Shown: piece by piece, positions 1 through 12,130 of the stretch
How positions within the stretch are numbered: the stretch's first letter is position 1
Layout of the letters: the number at the start of each line of letters is the position of its first letter
Origin: Muscardinus avellanarius
Lineage: Eukaryota; Chordata; Mammalia; Rodentia; Gliridae
Direction of reading: 5' to 3'
DNA length: 64,000 nucleotides
NCBI GenBank assembly: GCA_963383645.1
Contig: OY726557.1
Span: 149,535,860 to 149,599,859 of the forward strand
Program-made: the position numbers and the translations under genes
The notes under the pieces: generated by a model
The model's input: only the letters and a program-made list of their open reading frames with translations
The model's database searches: none
What the model was told of the DNA's origin: nothing

Positions 1-1150
1 AGCTTGCTCAGACCTCAGCCTGGAAAGTATTGGGGTTTTCATACCCACATAGACAATTGTCAAAGCTTATTCTTGTCTCCATCTTTCCTACTTGTGTTTG
101 CTGATATGATTGATCTTAAAAAAAAAATGCATGCATCCACATCAATATCTCAGTTCAGCTTCTGAGGATCTAGAAGCCATCGTTGAATTGGAAGTATAGG
201 GAGAGTTACATATTTTACCTACTGTTTTGTGTTTGTTTTTCTCAAATAATTTCTTATAAAGCCTCAAACAATCCATGGAGATTTTACAGAAGGATAAACC
301 CAGTGAATTTGTACCTTGCGCCATCTAGTCAAAATTTTGGTGCCTGGATCAGGATTCCATGAGTGTGTATTGCTTTTATTAATGTTCTTAACTCTTGCTC
401 TAAATTGGCTATTTAGATTCAAAAGTGCCCTATCAGCAGATCTCGATTTTACATATCTATCAGGAAATTACAATATATAATAAAACTTCACAGGGAGAAC
501 GTTTGGCATACGTTTTAAGGGCATGTACTTAGGATATACTTAAATTCTATTCACCACTTTGAAACTTTTAGTTCTGTGCATAAATTTCTTCATGTCGTAA
601 AGACAGAGCTAAATGTTGATATCTTGTTGATGTCTGAGAAATCTTCCTGGCATTGATTTGGGGCTGATTTTAAGACATCAATCACTTATGATACTAAATT
701 AAATTGAGCAGTATAACTTGGTAAGGACATGTTCCATATTCTGCCCACAAATTCTTGAGATCCGTTCTTCAGTAGAGATTATACAGATTTGACACTTATA
801 TGTGCAAATAAGTAATTTGTATGCACATTTTTGACAGAGGCCTAAGTTTCTATCACATTGTTTTGACAATATTAGCAAACATTAGAGAGGCACCAACTTA
901 AATATCAGTTATTTTTATGCAATTCCACCACTTATTGTGGATCTTTGAGAAAAATTTATTTTGTCTGACCATTTGTTTTACACATGCAATATGAGTAGAA
1001 GCATAACTAATGAATAAAAGTGTTTCAGTTTTCTTTGTATCATATTATGTTGAAACGTATCCTTGAAGTATGTACTTGGAGATATTCTTTTGATTTTTCT
1101 ATTTGATCATCTTCATATGTAGCCCAAGACAAAAACTTCTTTTTGACACT

Positions 1151-1155
<5 letters not shown>

Positions 1156-1191
<36 letters not shown>
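1156..1191. repeat. (GT)18 microsatellite
   Basis: An uninterrupted GT run of about 36 bases directly abuts the tail side of a minus-strand SINE (1,193-1,350). It probably grew from that SINE's tail. Confidence 0.95.
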
Positions 1192-1192
<1 letters not shown>

Positions 1193-1193
<1 letters not shown>

Positions 1194-1350
1194 TGATTGA
1201 ACACACGAGGCACTGCACACCCCCACCCCTATTTTTTAAAATTTTGAAACAGTGTCTTACTAATTTTCCGAGGCTGGCTTCAAACGTGCAATCCTCCTAT
1301 CTCAGCCTTCCAAATACTGGGATTACAGGTGTGTGCCACTATACCCAGCT
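1193..1350 (-). mobile_element. Old B1-dID-type SINE, mostly left monomer
   Basis: The reverse complement of the B1-like left half is recognisable by the CAGCCTTCCAAATACTGGGA and ATTACAGGTGTGTGCCAC stretches, ending in ACCCAGCT. The ID-like half is strongly degraded. Divergence marks it as old. Confidence 0.75.
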
Positions 1351-1499
1351 AAATGGTATATTTGATGAGACCTTTTTGCCCACTCAGGTCACAGAAGAAA
1401 GCCGTGTGATTTCTATTTCTTCTTCATAGCCTTAATTAATGTTGTACATATAACATACAGGTTTACACTTATAAGAAGATCTTCAAAGCAGAGATGTTG

Positions 1500-1705
1500 C
1501 TGAGTGTGGTGCCAATACAGGTATTTCTAGTACATAGGAGGCTGAGATAGAAGGACTGCAAGTTCAAGGCCAGCCTGGAAAACTTGGGGAAAACTTGTCT
1601 CAAAATAAAAATTAAAAAAATAGCTGTGAGTGTACCTCGTTGGTAGAACACTCCTGGGTTCAAACCTCAGTATACCACAAAAGAGAAAGCAAAGCAAAGC
1701 AAAGC
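1500..1705 (+). mobile_element. B1-dID-type SINE with AAAGC-repeat tail
   Basis: Dimeric SINE: a B1-like left half, an A-rich linker, then an ID-like right half with the pol III B-box-like GGTTCAAACCTC. It ends in a repeated AAAGC tail. It is flanked by a 15-bp target-site duplication with one mismatch (AAAGCAGAGATGTTG at 1,485-1,499; AAAGCAGAGATATTG at 1,706-1,720), so the boundaries are firm. Confidence 0.88.
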
Positions 1706-3789
1706 AAAGCAGAGATATTGAAGAAATATTTGTGATCAACCTAGTCATTGTGTCTTATTTGTAACATTTTTTTCCTTAGGTTAAAAATGTTTGTATATTA
1801 AAATATGGCCAATGTTAGAGATACGGGTTGTGGTGATTTCCCTCTGAATTTGACTTTATGACATAACAGGGAAAGGGTTTCTAAGAGAAGTTCAGGAGTA
1901 TATAGACTTTTCTTTGCCAACCTGTAATTTTTCATTTGAGAGTTAGCTATAATGAGAACTCATTGTCAGAAGAAAAATGCTAAACATCTGTGCCTGTGCC
2001 AATCTCCACATCACGTTTACTTAAACATTATGGATACATTAATGTGTTTCATGTAAAAGATATGGCATTTCCTTACAGTAGATGGTCTTTACATAATATT
2101 GAGACTGAGCAGTAGGAGAAATTGTACAATTTACTAAGAATGGATCAATAGTATGATTTTATATTCTAAAGCCAGAGCGATCAATATAAGAATAGTTAAT
2201 GCCATCTTTTTCCTCAGTGCTCAAAATAAATACTTCTTAAATGTTGCCCAGTAGGAGCATTTCTTGAATGATTACATAAGTCTGACTTTGGTAAATTGAG
2301 TGAAATGAACACAACTTTACCTTAATTACAAAAAAAGACCGACCATTGAAGCTTTTGAGAGATCAAGAGCTTTCTGAACAGACAGGATGGCTGACATTGT
2401 ACATGAAATGCACTGGAGCAAAGAAGTTTGTAGTTCAGAAAGATATAAATAAAACACTGCTCAGAAGGCACTTTTGTTGTTGTTGTTGCTGATCTTGCAG
2501 CTGTTATTTACTAGAGATTTGGGTTATTTAATTATACCTTTTTCCAGAAGATACTCAAGGTCATAGTTGCAGCAGACTTTTAATTATATACAAAGCTATA
2601 AAAAGTGGAACATTTCACCCTGGGGAGCCCCCCAAAACGACTGTGACCATTTTATTAAGTGAACCACCACAGAGTTTGGCTATGGCTACTAAATCAAAGG
2701 TTTGTATATATGTTCTGTTCCTCTGGGCAATAGTTGTTCTATTGTTCTCAGTTTTGACTAGCTGGAAGTACAAACTAATAAACGTTTAAGAATAAAAGTC
2801 TTCAATTTTATATTTTTATATTGTTATCCTCCCCCTAGTATCCAGGAAACTTTAACAACAGAAGCTTAGTGTCCATGTATATACCTAAATTTAAACATTT
2901 GTTAGGTTCAGATGTATATACTAAACTTTGGCTTCACGTAGCAGAAGGAAATGGAGATAAAATATTGCTTTATTTTTATAAATTTTAAGGTCAAATTTTT
3001 TCTTTCTCACAGTGTGGTTGGGACCAAGTATTTTGGGAGAAGGTCTTAGGAAATTGGAGGAGTAAAACTCATTCCTGATTAGCGCTATGGAAAGTTTATA
3101 TTATTATAATATCACACTTTTAAATGATAAGTATGAAAGTATTATTCTACAGGCAGTTCTGTGTATCCATTCTACTCCCAGAGGCTGTATAAATTATGCC
3201 GTTGACTTTTTAAAGATGATGAGTCCAACCACTAATATAAAACAATAATCTGATGGGATTTATTAGAACTTGAAAGGAAGACATAAGAAGTAGGAGTTCC
3301 ATTGAGTCCACACTATGGAATACAAACTCTACTTTTTCTTTAGCATAACAATTTCAACAAGGCAAAAATTCTAAATAGTGTATTTTAATACATTTCAGTC
3401 CTCATGCATTCTCTTACTTAAAATTCCTACTCTTTTGCAAATAATTAAAGTCTTCCATTAGATCCCAGTTTGAAACCTTTCATTAACAAAGCCCTGGTCC
3501 TTGTGCATTATAATCTGCTTTTGTTCTTTCCTACACTAACTGGTAGAAAATAAAAGAGGATAGTCATTTCTCTATATTAGAGCCCTGAAGAGGATTCTGA
3601 GCACTTGTGAAATCAGGAATTCTTAGCACCTGCCTGAATGTGCTACTTACAAACCTCATAGTCATCAATACTTCTATTCTGCCTGTCGCCAAGGTGTGCA
3701 TATTCCCCTACCAACACAGCATGCATCTCAGCAGCCCTCTCCACCTTGAGTTTGGGAATTAATATTCTTATATGCCTTAGTTAGCTGTT

Positions 3790-4020
3790 AGTATAATAAA
3801 CTGTGTGACAACCATCCCAAAATTTGATGACTTAAAATTGAAACTATTCTACCTCTAACATCTGCACTAAAATGGGGCTTGACAGATCTAGACTAGGGCT
3901 TGCATAGTGATGGTCCTAGACTCAGGTTGGATCTGCTCCATATGTCTCTCATCCTTGGCCTTATCTGCTACCCAGGACATATGATGCTCATGGCAGTAGC
4001 AGAAGCACAAGAGGGTTAAA
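3790..4020. mobile_element. Ancient interspersed repeat, possibly LTR-derived
   Basis: The start (TTAGCTGTTAGTATAATAAA, then a block resembling 'aaatttgatgacttaaaattg') looks like the common mammalian repeat motif 'gtaacaaa..ccccaaaacttagtggcttaaaacaac'. Too diverged to name a family; a database search is needed. Confidence 0.4.
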
Positions 4021-4297
4021 ATAGAAACACTGGATGACTCCTAAGTCTTGAGTGCAGAAATAGCACACCAATAGTTCCTCCTGTATTTTATGTAAATCAA
4101 GTCAATATTCCCAAATCCAGCATCATTGGGCAGGTAAACTAAGTGGTTGAATCTAGAGAGAGTTCTACAAAATCATTTAGCAAAGGATATGGAAACCATG
4201 GAAAGATGTACAACTGGAACAACAATGCACTGTACCATAGGATGCTCCTAACAGTTGACCCCTGTACCACTTTGTCACTTTAAAAAGACAGTGCTAG

Positions 4298-4524
4298 CCG
4301 GGCATGGTGGTGCACGCTTGTCATCCCCGCACTTAAGGGCAGAGACAGGAGGATTGCGCTGGTTTGGAGCCAGCCTCCCTGGCTTAAGAGACCCTGTTTC
4401 CAAATTAAGAAAATATATAATAGGTCTGGGAGTGTAGCCCGGAGGTAGAAGGGCTTTCCAGAAACCCCAGTACCACCAAAATAAATAAATAAATAAACAA
4501 ACAAATAAAAATAAATAAATAAAT
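4298..4524 (+). mobile_element. SINE, short-left-monomer subfamily ('type B'), complete
   Basis: Left monomer in the shortened form (GGCTTAAGAGACCCTG), then the diverged right monomer with TAGCCCGGAGGTAGAAGGGC, then an (AAAT/AAAC)n tail at 4,482-4,524. It is flanked by a perfect 16-bp duplication, AAAAAGACAGTGCTAG, at 4,282-4,297 and 4,525-4,540. The right copy of this duplication is also the left flank of the next SINE, so two SINEs landed at the same spot. Confidence 0.93.
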
Positions 4525-4540
4525 AAAAAGACAGTGCTAG

Positions 4541-4762
4541 TTGGGTGTGGTGGCGCACACTTGTAATCTCAGCATTTTGGAGGTGGCTGAGACAGGAGGA
4601 TCGTGGTTCACACACAGCCTCAGTTACTTAGTGAGGCCCTCTGCAACTTAGTGAGACCTTGTTTCAAAATAAAGAATAAAAAAATAGGGCTAGGGGTATA
4701 GCTCAAAGGTAGAATGCCCCTGGGTTTAATTCCCAGTACTGCAAAAGTTAAAAACAAAAATA
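4541..4762 (+). mobile_element. B1-dID-type SINE ('type A'), complete
   Basis: Full dimer: left half with GGTGTGGTGGCGCACACTTG, linker AATAAAGAATAAAAAAATAG, right half with a GTATAGCTCAAAGGTAGAAT A-box-like stretch. The flanks AAAAAGACAGTGCTAG (left) and AAAAATACAGTGCGG (from about 4,763) form its own, older, slightly decayed target duplication. Confidence 0.9.
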
Positions 4763-5395
4763 AAAATACAGTGCGGATTAAGAAAGCTCAAGAAGAATTC
4801 TCCAACTAATAAGCCTAGAGGAGACTCAGTAGGACAGACTGGAGAGAACCAATTCATTTGTAGTTTTCCTGAGACAAGTTGCAATGCAAATGTGATCCAT
4901 GGATCTTCTACCGTAATGTTGGCCCTTTGCTTTTAGACTACAACATAAGAAAATTTTACCAAATATACGTTACCAAATAACTGTTTAGTATCCTATAATT
5001 TTTTGTAGCAAGGATTTTTCTATGAGAAAAGCAGTTCATTTTGATTTTTTTTCCTGGATCAAGGACCTCAACATATATCAGACAGACACTTTGAGTAGGC
5101 CTATAGGTAGAAAAAAATACCCCTCAATCCAGAATTTTAAGTTTTTACACTAACTATAGATTTTATAAGTCCCCAGAATTGAAACATAATGAATTCGATA
5201 CCTTTACATTGAAATTTCTGTTTTAAACTATTCCATCGGTGGTACAAATTCATGCAGGAAATAGCTGATCTTAGGACACACATGGAAACTGGCAGGTTTG
5301 TAAATGCATAACAAAAATAGACAATAAAATGCGGCAATTCTTACAATAGAGACATTTCCTTAAATCTAAACAACAAAAATATGTTTCATGACCTA

Positions 5396-6470
5396 TTTTT
5401 CATTTTATTGGTGCATTGTAATCATACAACATAATGAAGTTTAGAGTAATAGAGACATACATGTACCCAGCAATTGTTGATCCCTCCCCAGGTCCACTCC
5501 ACTCCTGCCACGTGTTGCATGGCCACCTTCCCATGCACAACACTGCGATTGACCTTGATACATCTGTATATATCCATCAGGTTCATTGAAGTATTTCCCT
5601 CTTCATGTCTTCTTCCCCTTCTCCCTTCTCCCTCAGTTAGGTTCTCCTGCCTTGTCTGGAATTCCTCCTGTGTTCTAATTTCTCCCTACCTTCCACAAAT
5701 GTGGGGAAGAAAATCCAACCTTTCACTTTTTGTGACTAATTTTACTTCACATAATATTCTCAAGTTCTTTCCATTCCCCTGCATATAAAATAATTTGTTC
5801 TCCTTTATGGCTGAGTAGTATTCCATTGTGTGTATATACCACAATTTTGTAATTCATCCATTTGTTGATGGGCATCTTTTTTTGTGTGTGTGTGATACTG
5901 GGGTTCCTGGAAGCCCTTCTACCTCCGGGCTACACTCCCAGACCTATTTTTATATTATATTTTTATTTGGAAACAAGGTCTCTTAAGCCAGCGCGGCTGG
6001 CCTCGAACCTGCGCGATGCTCCTGTCTCCGCCTCCCATGCGCGGGGATTACAAGCGTGCGCCACCATACCCAGCTGTTGATGGACATCTTGACTGGCTCC
6101 ATAGTTTGACAATTGTGAATTGTGCAGCTATAAGCACAGATATGCATGCAGTGACCTGGTAGTTTGGTTTATATTCCTTTGGATAGATATTCAGGAGTTA
6201 TATAGCTGGGTCATTTGGTTGGTTCGTTTCCATTCTTTTGAGGACCCTCCACACTATTTTCCAAATTGGTTTCAATTCCATCAATAAAGAGTTTCTACTT
6301 CTGAAATCCTCACCAACATTTATTATTGTTATGATTGCCATTCTAATTGGAGTTAAGTGAGATCTCGGGGAAGTATTGATTTGTATTACTCTGTTAATGA
6401 TGTCGAACAATTTTTATATGTTTTTTGGCCATTTGTAATTTTTCTTTTGTGAAGTGTGCCTCTTTCAACA
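5396..6470 (-). mobile_element. LINE-1 3'-end fragment (antisense to PDGFD), interrupted by a SINE
   Basis: Read on the minus strand this is the 3' part of an L1. The left edge carries the complement of the terminal motif (TTATTGGTGCATTGTAATCA). Inside is the conserved 3'-UTR block GGCTGAGTAGTATTCCATTG followed by TGTGTATATACCACAATTTT, and further on the region around CCTCCACACTATTTTCCAAA. The 5' part of the L1 is missing, as is normal for truncated insertions. A SINE at 5,879-6,074 interrupts it. Confidence 0.85.
5879..6074 (-). mobile_element. Type B SINE inserted in L1 3' UTR
   Basis: Reverse complement of a type B dimer (GGGTTCCTGGAAGCCC, CTTAAGCCAGCGCGGCTGGC), ending ACCCAGC. The flanks TGTTGATGGGCATCTT (5,863-5,878) and TGTTGATGGACATCTT (6,075-6,090) are a 16-bp target duplication with one mismatch. 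Removing the SINE and one copy restores the L1 3'-UTR motif. Confidence 0.93.
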
Positions 6471-7089
6471 TATTACAGAAGCATTTATTGTGTTCCTTGA
6501 TATGTATGAGGTACCTGAATACAGCTATGATACAATAAAGTTTTGCTAGTATTAATACTTACCTGCCTTGTCATAGATATTATCTCATTCATGTTAGATT
6601 AGAACTTTAAAAATTTTTAAATTTTCATTTGGAAACTAAATCTTTCATAATATGTTTGGGAGATATTAAATGAATAAAATCAGATCATACTTTATAAAAT
6701 TTGTATTTTCAGGATATTATGTCGACAGAATCATCTCTAACTAGAAAAAAAAATAATGAAATAGCTCTGGGGCCTAACATTTCTAGAAGTAGAGTGAATG
6801 AAAGACAAATTTAAAATATTAAGTAATGTCTTCATATCTGTGGTTTATTACACGTTACTTCTGCTGTCTAAAGCAGTGAATATTTCTAAGAACTGCTTCA
6901 TTTTGTTGTTTATTTATTCCTATGTGTTCTTTTTCTATGCATCCATTTAGTTAAGTGACATTCTACATTTGGTAAAACATTTTCACATTTTATAGGTCCT
7001 TATAACCCCCTCTCTAAAGAAGTTAACATTATTAATGTAGTAGAATTTGGTTTACTGTGTGGAATTTTTAAATCATTATTGAATAGTTT

Positions 7090-7260
7090 CTTTGTCAGAT
7101 ATTATTTAGTTCATCTATGCCAGGCATTGTGTTATGTACTTGGGACTCAGGGATGAATTCATTTGGTGAATATTTATTAAGCATTTATTCTATGCCAAAT
7201 CTGAGCTAGGTGTCGGGATACAATATTAAATAAAACAAGCATAATCCTTCACCTAGCAAA
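7090..7260. mobile_element. Ancient repeat with 'tatttattaagcattt..tgcca' motif
   Basis: Matches the widespread old mammalian repeat motif 'caacaaatatttattgagc..tatgtgccaggca' twice in succession (CTATGCCAGGCATTGTG, then GAATATTTATTAAGCATTTA). Family not assignable by eye; MIR/L2-age. Confidence 0.45.
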
Positions 7261-8911
7261 GTGAACGGTAAAAATCTGCACATCTACGATATGTAGTTAA
7301 AGTGAAGCACACAAAAGGGGAAGTAGGAGTTTTGTGGTGAGGAGTTGCGTGGTGAACACTTTGCAGGGGACCCTGGGGACATCCCAGGCAGAGAAGAGGA
7401 TGAAGCAGTGGACAACATGGAAGGCCATTGTGGTCAGAGGATGGGAACAAGGAGGAGAGGCCTACCATAGCCCCCTCCTCTCAAAGAACTACAATACCCA
7501 GAAAGGGAAAGAGACACTAATCAGCAACGACACTAATCGTAGATAGTATATTAAATGAGAAAAAAAAATCTAAGCATTCTGAGAAGGAGAGGCAGGGTTG
7601 GAAATGCTTAAAGGATAAGAGTTATTAGGCAAACCACAAGCTGGGACAACAAAGGGCAGCAGAAAAAGACACAAGATAGCAGACAAAATGAGAGAGGGTC
7701 AGGGGCAGAGTGACTGGTGTGGACACTGATAGCTGGACCTCACCCTGAGGAATGACGGCCATGGGTCACATCCTGGATTTATGTTCACAGAGAAAGGGGA
7801 ATCACTGGAGCTGGGTGAACCTCTCAGAAGACATTTTATTTTACAGTAGCGGTCCAGCAAGATTGTGTCGTGAGTTTGGCTAAATGGATTGTGAATTCTG
7901 GCTTCAAAAGGACAAATGAACCTACCCAGCTAACTTGCACGCCCATACAGATAGCTTGTCTTCTCCAATACTGTTAACTCATGTGCATGTGCAAGAAATG
8001 TCTTGCCTGGAGAATATTCTTAGTTTCTTTCATTTATTCAATTAAAAATGAATCATATTAAAGGTTTCTGTTAGCTCCCATTAAGTTCTGATATAACAGT
8101 GAATAAAAACCAGTCTTTATTTTCCAGAAGCTTTCAGTCTGGGAAATAGGAACTGGTCCTAGGAAAAAGATGTCAATGCAATAACACATTATAAATTATC
8201 AGTCATAATATCTAGGAAATGCTTTATTCTTTCCTCATGATAAGATACTCTTATTTGTATTTACTCTAAACATTTCCTGGTCTTGTAATTACTCACCTCT
8301 AAGAACAGTAGTAGTCACTGGAATCATTTTCCTATCCCTCTATAGGTAAGTGACAGTGATGGCTCTTCACCAAACAGTATCTCTGGCTTATGCAGAGGAT
8401 TTTACCTATGACATGACAATTACATTGTGCGCTGACCATCTGTAAGTCTCTAATGCAAGGCATCATCTCTCTCTCACAATAACTATTATCCTGGTATAAA
8501 TACTAACTTAAGGCAGTGTCCTTAGAATAAATCTGTGGAAGGCATATGTCAGGCATCTATAAAGCATCTTACAGGTGAATGAAAATATATCAACTTCCAC
8601 ATTTCAGATATTGTTATTGAATTCTTATGGTTAAGCACTGGAAGGAAATTTTTCACTAATTGGAAGGAAACATTTTTGTAATGAATGTGGGTAGAGGATT
8701 GAACAAAAGAATAGTGAAGAATATATTGACTACTGTACTGGTTTGAACTACAGAAAGAAGATGAATAATTAAGTTTGACTCAAGTAGTCTGGGACTCGGC
8801 TTATAATAAATAGAGATTTAATATTAGTATCTGACTTCCTAGTAATTATTTGCATATACTGGCTAATAAAATAGGGAAAACGCCCAAGGATTATTAACAG
8901 ATCTAAATAAA

Positions 8912-9272
8912 GAGTGTGTCTTAGTCCATTTAGGCTATTATAACAAAATACCGTAGCCTGAGTGGCTTTTAAGCAACTAAAGTTCTCATTTCTGGAGCTC
9001 AAAAGTCCAGGATCAAGGCACGAGCAGATTCACTGGTTAAGGCCAATCCTGGCGATCCTGATTCATAGATAAGATGGCACCTTCTCACTGTGTCTTCACT
9101 TGGTAGAAAGGGTGAGGGATGTCTTTTATATATAATCCTGTTCAGGAGAGCTTTGCCTTTATGACATAAGCACCACCCAGAAGACCTTGCTACCTAACAA
9201 GATCACTTGGCGGGGGGGGGGGGGGGGGTTCTGATTCCAACATATAAAATTGGAAAGGAAACAGACATTTAA
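8912..9272 (-). mobile_element. MaLR-type LTR, antisense
   Basis: The left edge (GTCTTAGTCCATTTAGGCTA, then TTATAACAAAATACC) is the complement of the typical 3' end of mammalian MaLR LTRs. The internal stretch GTCCAGGATCAAGGCACGAG and the CTTCTCACTGTGTCTTCAC block fit the same family. It contains a run of 17 G at 9,212-9,228. An LTR only; no internal gene is attached. Confidence 0.65.
9212..9228 (+). repeat. (G)17 homopolymer
   Basis: Seventeen consecutive G inside the MaLR LTR. Able to form a G-quadruplex; also the kind of run whose length is often wrong in assemblies. Confidence 0.9.
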
Positions 9273-9840
9273 CTTTAGATTTCTGTAAAAACCCTAATTC
9301 AGTGGGACTAACTTTTTAGTGCTGCTACATGCCATGTCCTTTTCAGGGAACTTTGTAATATTACTTTTTCCCCCCATTTCAACAGTGGTCATGGTACCCA
9401 GTCCATGTTGTAATAGCATGTGCTTGGGAACTATCAGTTGACTATATAGTCCAAGTGGCCTCTTTACCTTTGATAAAAATACAAACAGGCCCAATGATTG
9501 TTAAATCACTTCTCTCAGTCACCACTTCATCAGCCCTCCTGCTTCTTTTCTCTTACTAACAGAACCTTAATGGGTGGACATGGCCTTTATCAGTGGTGCA
9601 GCCACCCCTAGACCAAAATGTTTAGTGTATGAGTCTGAGGCAGTCGTCATAATTCCATTCCTCTTGCCAGGAAGGATGTAGGATATTCTCAAGAAAACAG
9701 AAGGAAAGCTTACTTGGAGCTGGAGTGGAGGTTCTAAGAAGGTTCTGCTCTCTTGAAAAGAGATCTAAATGGAGAAAAACCATTTTGCTTAGCCTGAGTC
9801 CAACCTTGGGAAGGGGAGATCACTGAAGCTGCTGTTAGGT

Positions 9841-10077
9841 ATTTTTGTTTGTTTGTTTTGTTTTATTTTGTTTTTGCAGTACTGGGGATGGAAGCCAGAG
9901 GCATTCTACCTCTGAGCTACATCCCTAGCCCTATTTTTTATTCTTTATTTTGAAACAGGGTCTCACTGAGTTGCAAAGGGCTTCACTAAGTAGTAGCTGA
10001 GGCTGTCCACAACCCTGATCCTCCTGTCTCAGCCTCCAAAATGCTGGGATTACAAGTGTGCACTACCATGCCCAATT
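9841..10077 (-). mobile_element. Type A B1-dID SINE, complete
   Basis: Complement of right half (GTACTGGGGATGGAAGCCAG) then left half (CACTGAGTTGCAAAGGGC; ATGCTGGGATTACAAGTGTG). The tail side is a (TTTG)n stretch. Target duplication CTGCTGTTAGGT at 9,829-9,840 and 10,078-10,089. Confidence 0.9.
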
Positions 10078-10721
10078 CTGCTGTTAGGTTTTGAGAGAGC
10101 AACCAACACCCACCAGGAGAGCAGAAAGGTGGCAAGACCCGTGTATGTCTCACAAATCCCTGCATTTACCAAGTTTGAAGTGTGTACCTTCTGACCTCTA
10201 CCTGACATGACATTTGTTCATTAACATCTAAGTCACTTTTAGTTTAATCATCTTTACTTGGCTGACAAAATTTGTCTACATGATCAATGGATTGATTAAA
10301 CACATGGCACCCTGCAAACAAAGTAAAAGTCCTATCCCACATACAGAATTTCAGTAAGATTCATGCAGGAAGTAGCTCTTAAGAATTTATTTCTTGAAAA
10401 TTGATAAACATGTATTTCTGTTGAGGTTTTGTACTCTAGCACAAACATGAAATTGGTGGTAAAAACCAGCTGGTAGTCAATGCAATGTTACTTTGTGAGT
10501 TCTTTACAAGCATGAAAGAACTGTCTGTGCCTCTGTTTTTTTAACTAAAAATAAAAATAGAAATGTAAAAATATGTGGATAGCTAAATTAGAAAAGCATG
10601 CGAAACCCTCACAATACTATCATAATTTGGTGAAATTTGCCATTCTAGAGAGTTTAGAGTATTCTAATACTCTAGTACTTTTAAATTTTATTCATTTTTT
10701 ATACATATCAAAACTATTTTA

Positions 10722-10913
10722 GCTGGGCGTGGTGGCACACGCTTGTAATCCCCATGCTTGGGAGGCAGAGACAGGAGGATCACGCAGGTTCGAAGCCAGC
10801 CGCGCGCGCTGGCTTAGGAGACCCTGTTTCCAAATAAAAATGTAAAAATGGGTCTGGGAGTGTAGCCCGGAGGTAGAAGGGCTTCCAGGAACCCCAGTAC
10901 CACCAAAAAAAAA
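10722..10913 (+). mobile_element. Type B SINE, young sub-branch
   Basis: Left monomer carries the GCCGCGCGCGCTGGCTTAGG hinge, then linker AAAAATGTAAAAATG and right monomer GTAGCCCGGAGGTAGAAGGG. A near-pure A tail is followed by a target duplication (about AAAACTATTTTA, at 10,709-10,721 and 10,914-10,926). The CTTAGGAGACC variant is shared with the copies at 46,237 and 61,551. Confidence 0.93.
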
Positions 10914-11429
10914 AAAAAACTATTTTATTCAATATATAGCTTTAGATCTAATGTAAAGACATATACTAGCGAGCAAGCCATCTTTTGAAATAGATTTTTA
11001 CTTTAGGAAAATGTTAAATAGATGTTTTTTTCTTAGGTGCACAGGTGTTTTAAAATGCTATTTTTTGTATTTGGAATACCAAGGCAATGCTATATCTTTT
11101 CTTTTTACTTGTGAAGTACCAAAGGAGATGACCTGTAGTTCTTTAATTCTAAAATTGGTCCTTTTCTCAGTGTGATTTAAAATGTAGCTTCGTTCACACC
11201 TGAGACCTCTGGAAAATAAACCAAATCTGCATTTCTTTTTCAAGTAATAGCCTGTCAATCTAAGAAGAAAAAGAGAGTCTTGTTCAGTCGCTGCCTTCTC
11301 ACAGCATGGCATCTGTGGCAATTTCACAAAAGATTAGTAAGCCTAACACAATTGAAAAATTAGAATCCTATTGACTGTTTCAGAATAAAATCCAGTCAGA
11401 TTTAAAAACAGAATCCAAACCCCAATTTA

Positions 11430-11470
11430 AAATATAGCAGATTACAAAATTATTAGATACATATACACAA

Positions 11471-11501
<31 letters not shown>

Positions 11502-12130
11502 GGTGGTGGTACTGAGGTTCCTGGAAGCCCTTCTACCTCCAGGCTACACTCCCAGACCTATTTTATATTTTTTAAATTTGGAAACAGGGTCTCTTAAGCC
11601 AGCGAGGCTGGCTCCAAACCAGCATGATCCTCCTGTCTCCACCTCCTAAGCACAGGGATTACAAGCATGCGCCACCACACCTGGCCACAATGGAATTCTA
11701 CTCAGCAAAAAGGAAGAAGAAAATAATGTCATTTGCAGGAAAATGGATGGTCCTGGTAAACATGTTGAGTGAAATTAGCCAGTCACAGAAAAGGGTTGTG
11801 TGTTTTCTGGGACTGGCTCTATGTGGAAGCTGGGGAGTATTCCAGATACTGAGGGACTTTAGATCATGTAGTAGAAACTCCATTGGCGCCAAGGAGGTGG
11901 TCTAGGGGAAGGAGGGTGTGAGGGAGGATCAGTGAAAGAATTTCTCCCATCCACATTATGTACATACATGAAAATACCAATGTCAACCTCAATACCCTGT
12001 AGTAAGGGGAGGGGGAATGGGAAGGAGCTGAGGGAAAAACTCAAGTGCTGAGTGCACATATGTTTCTATCGCTATGATTTACATTATAATATGAGACTAT
12101 AATACACCAATAAAAGTATAAAAGATAAAA
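11430..12130 (+). mobile_element. LINE-1 3' UTR fragment, sense, interrupted by a SINE
   Basis: Starts near the 'atacatatacacaatg.aat' L1 motif, is split by a SINE, then resumes with ATGGAATTCTACTCAGCAAA, GGAAAATGGATGG and GAGTGAAATTAGCCAGTCAC. It ends in TACACCAATAAAAGTATAAA at about 12,100-12,120, which is the 3' terminus with polyadenylation signal. The same terminus recurs at 38,030-38,055 and, inverted, at 5,410 and 42,790, so these copies define the local L1 3' end. Confidence 0.85.
11474..11685 (-). mobile_element. Type B SINE in L1 3' UTR
   Basis: A long T run (complement of the poly-A tail) followed by GAGGTTCCTGGAAGCCC and the shortened left monomer, ending CACCTGGC. Flanks CACAATGAAATT and CACAATGGAATT are the target duplication within the host L1 motif. 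Confidence 0.92.
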
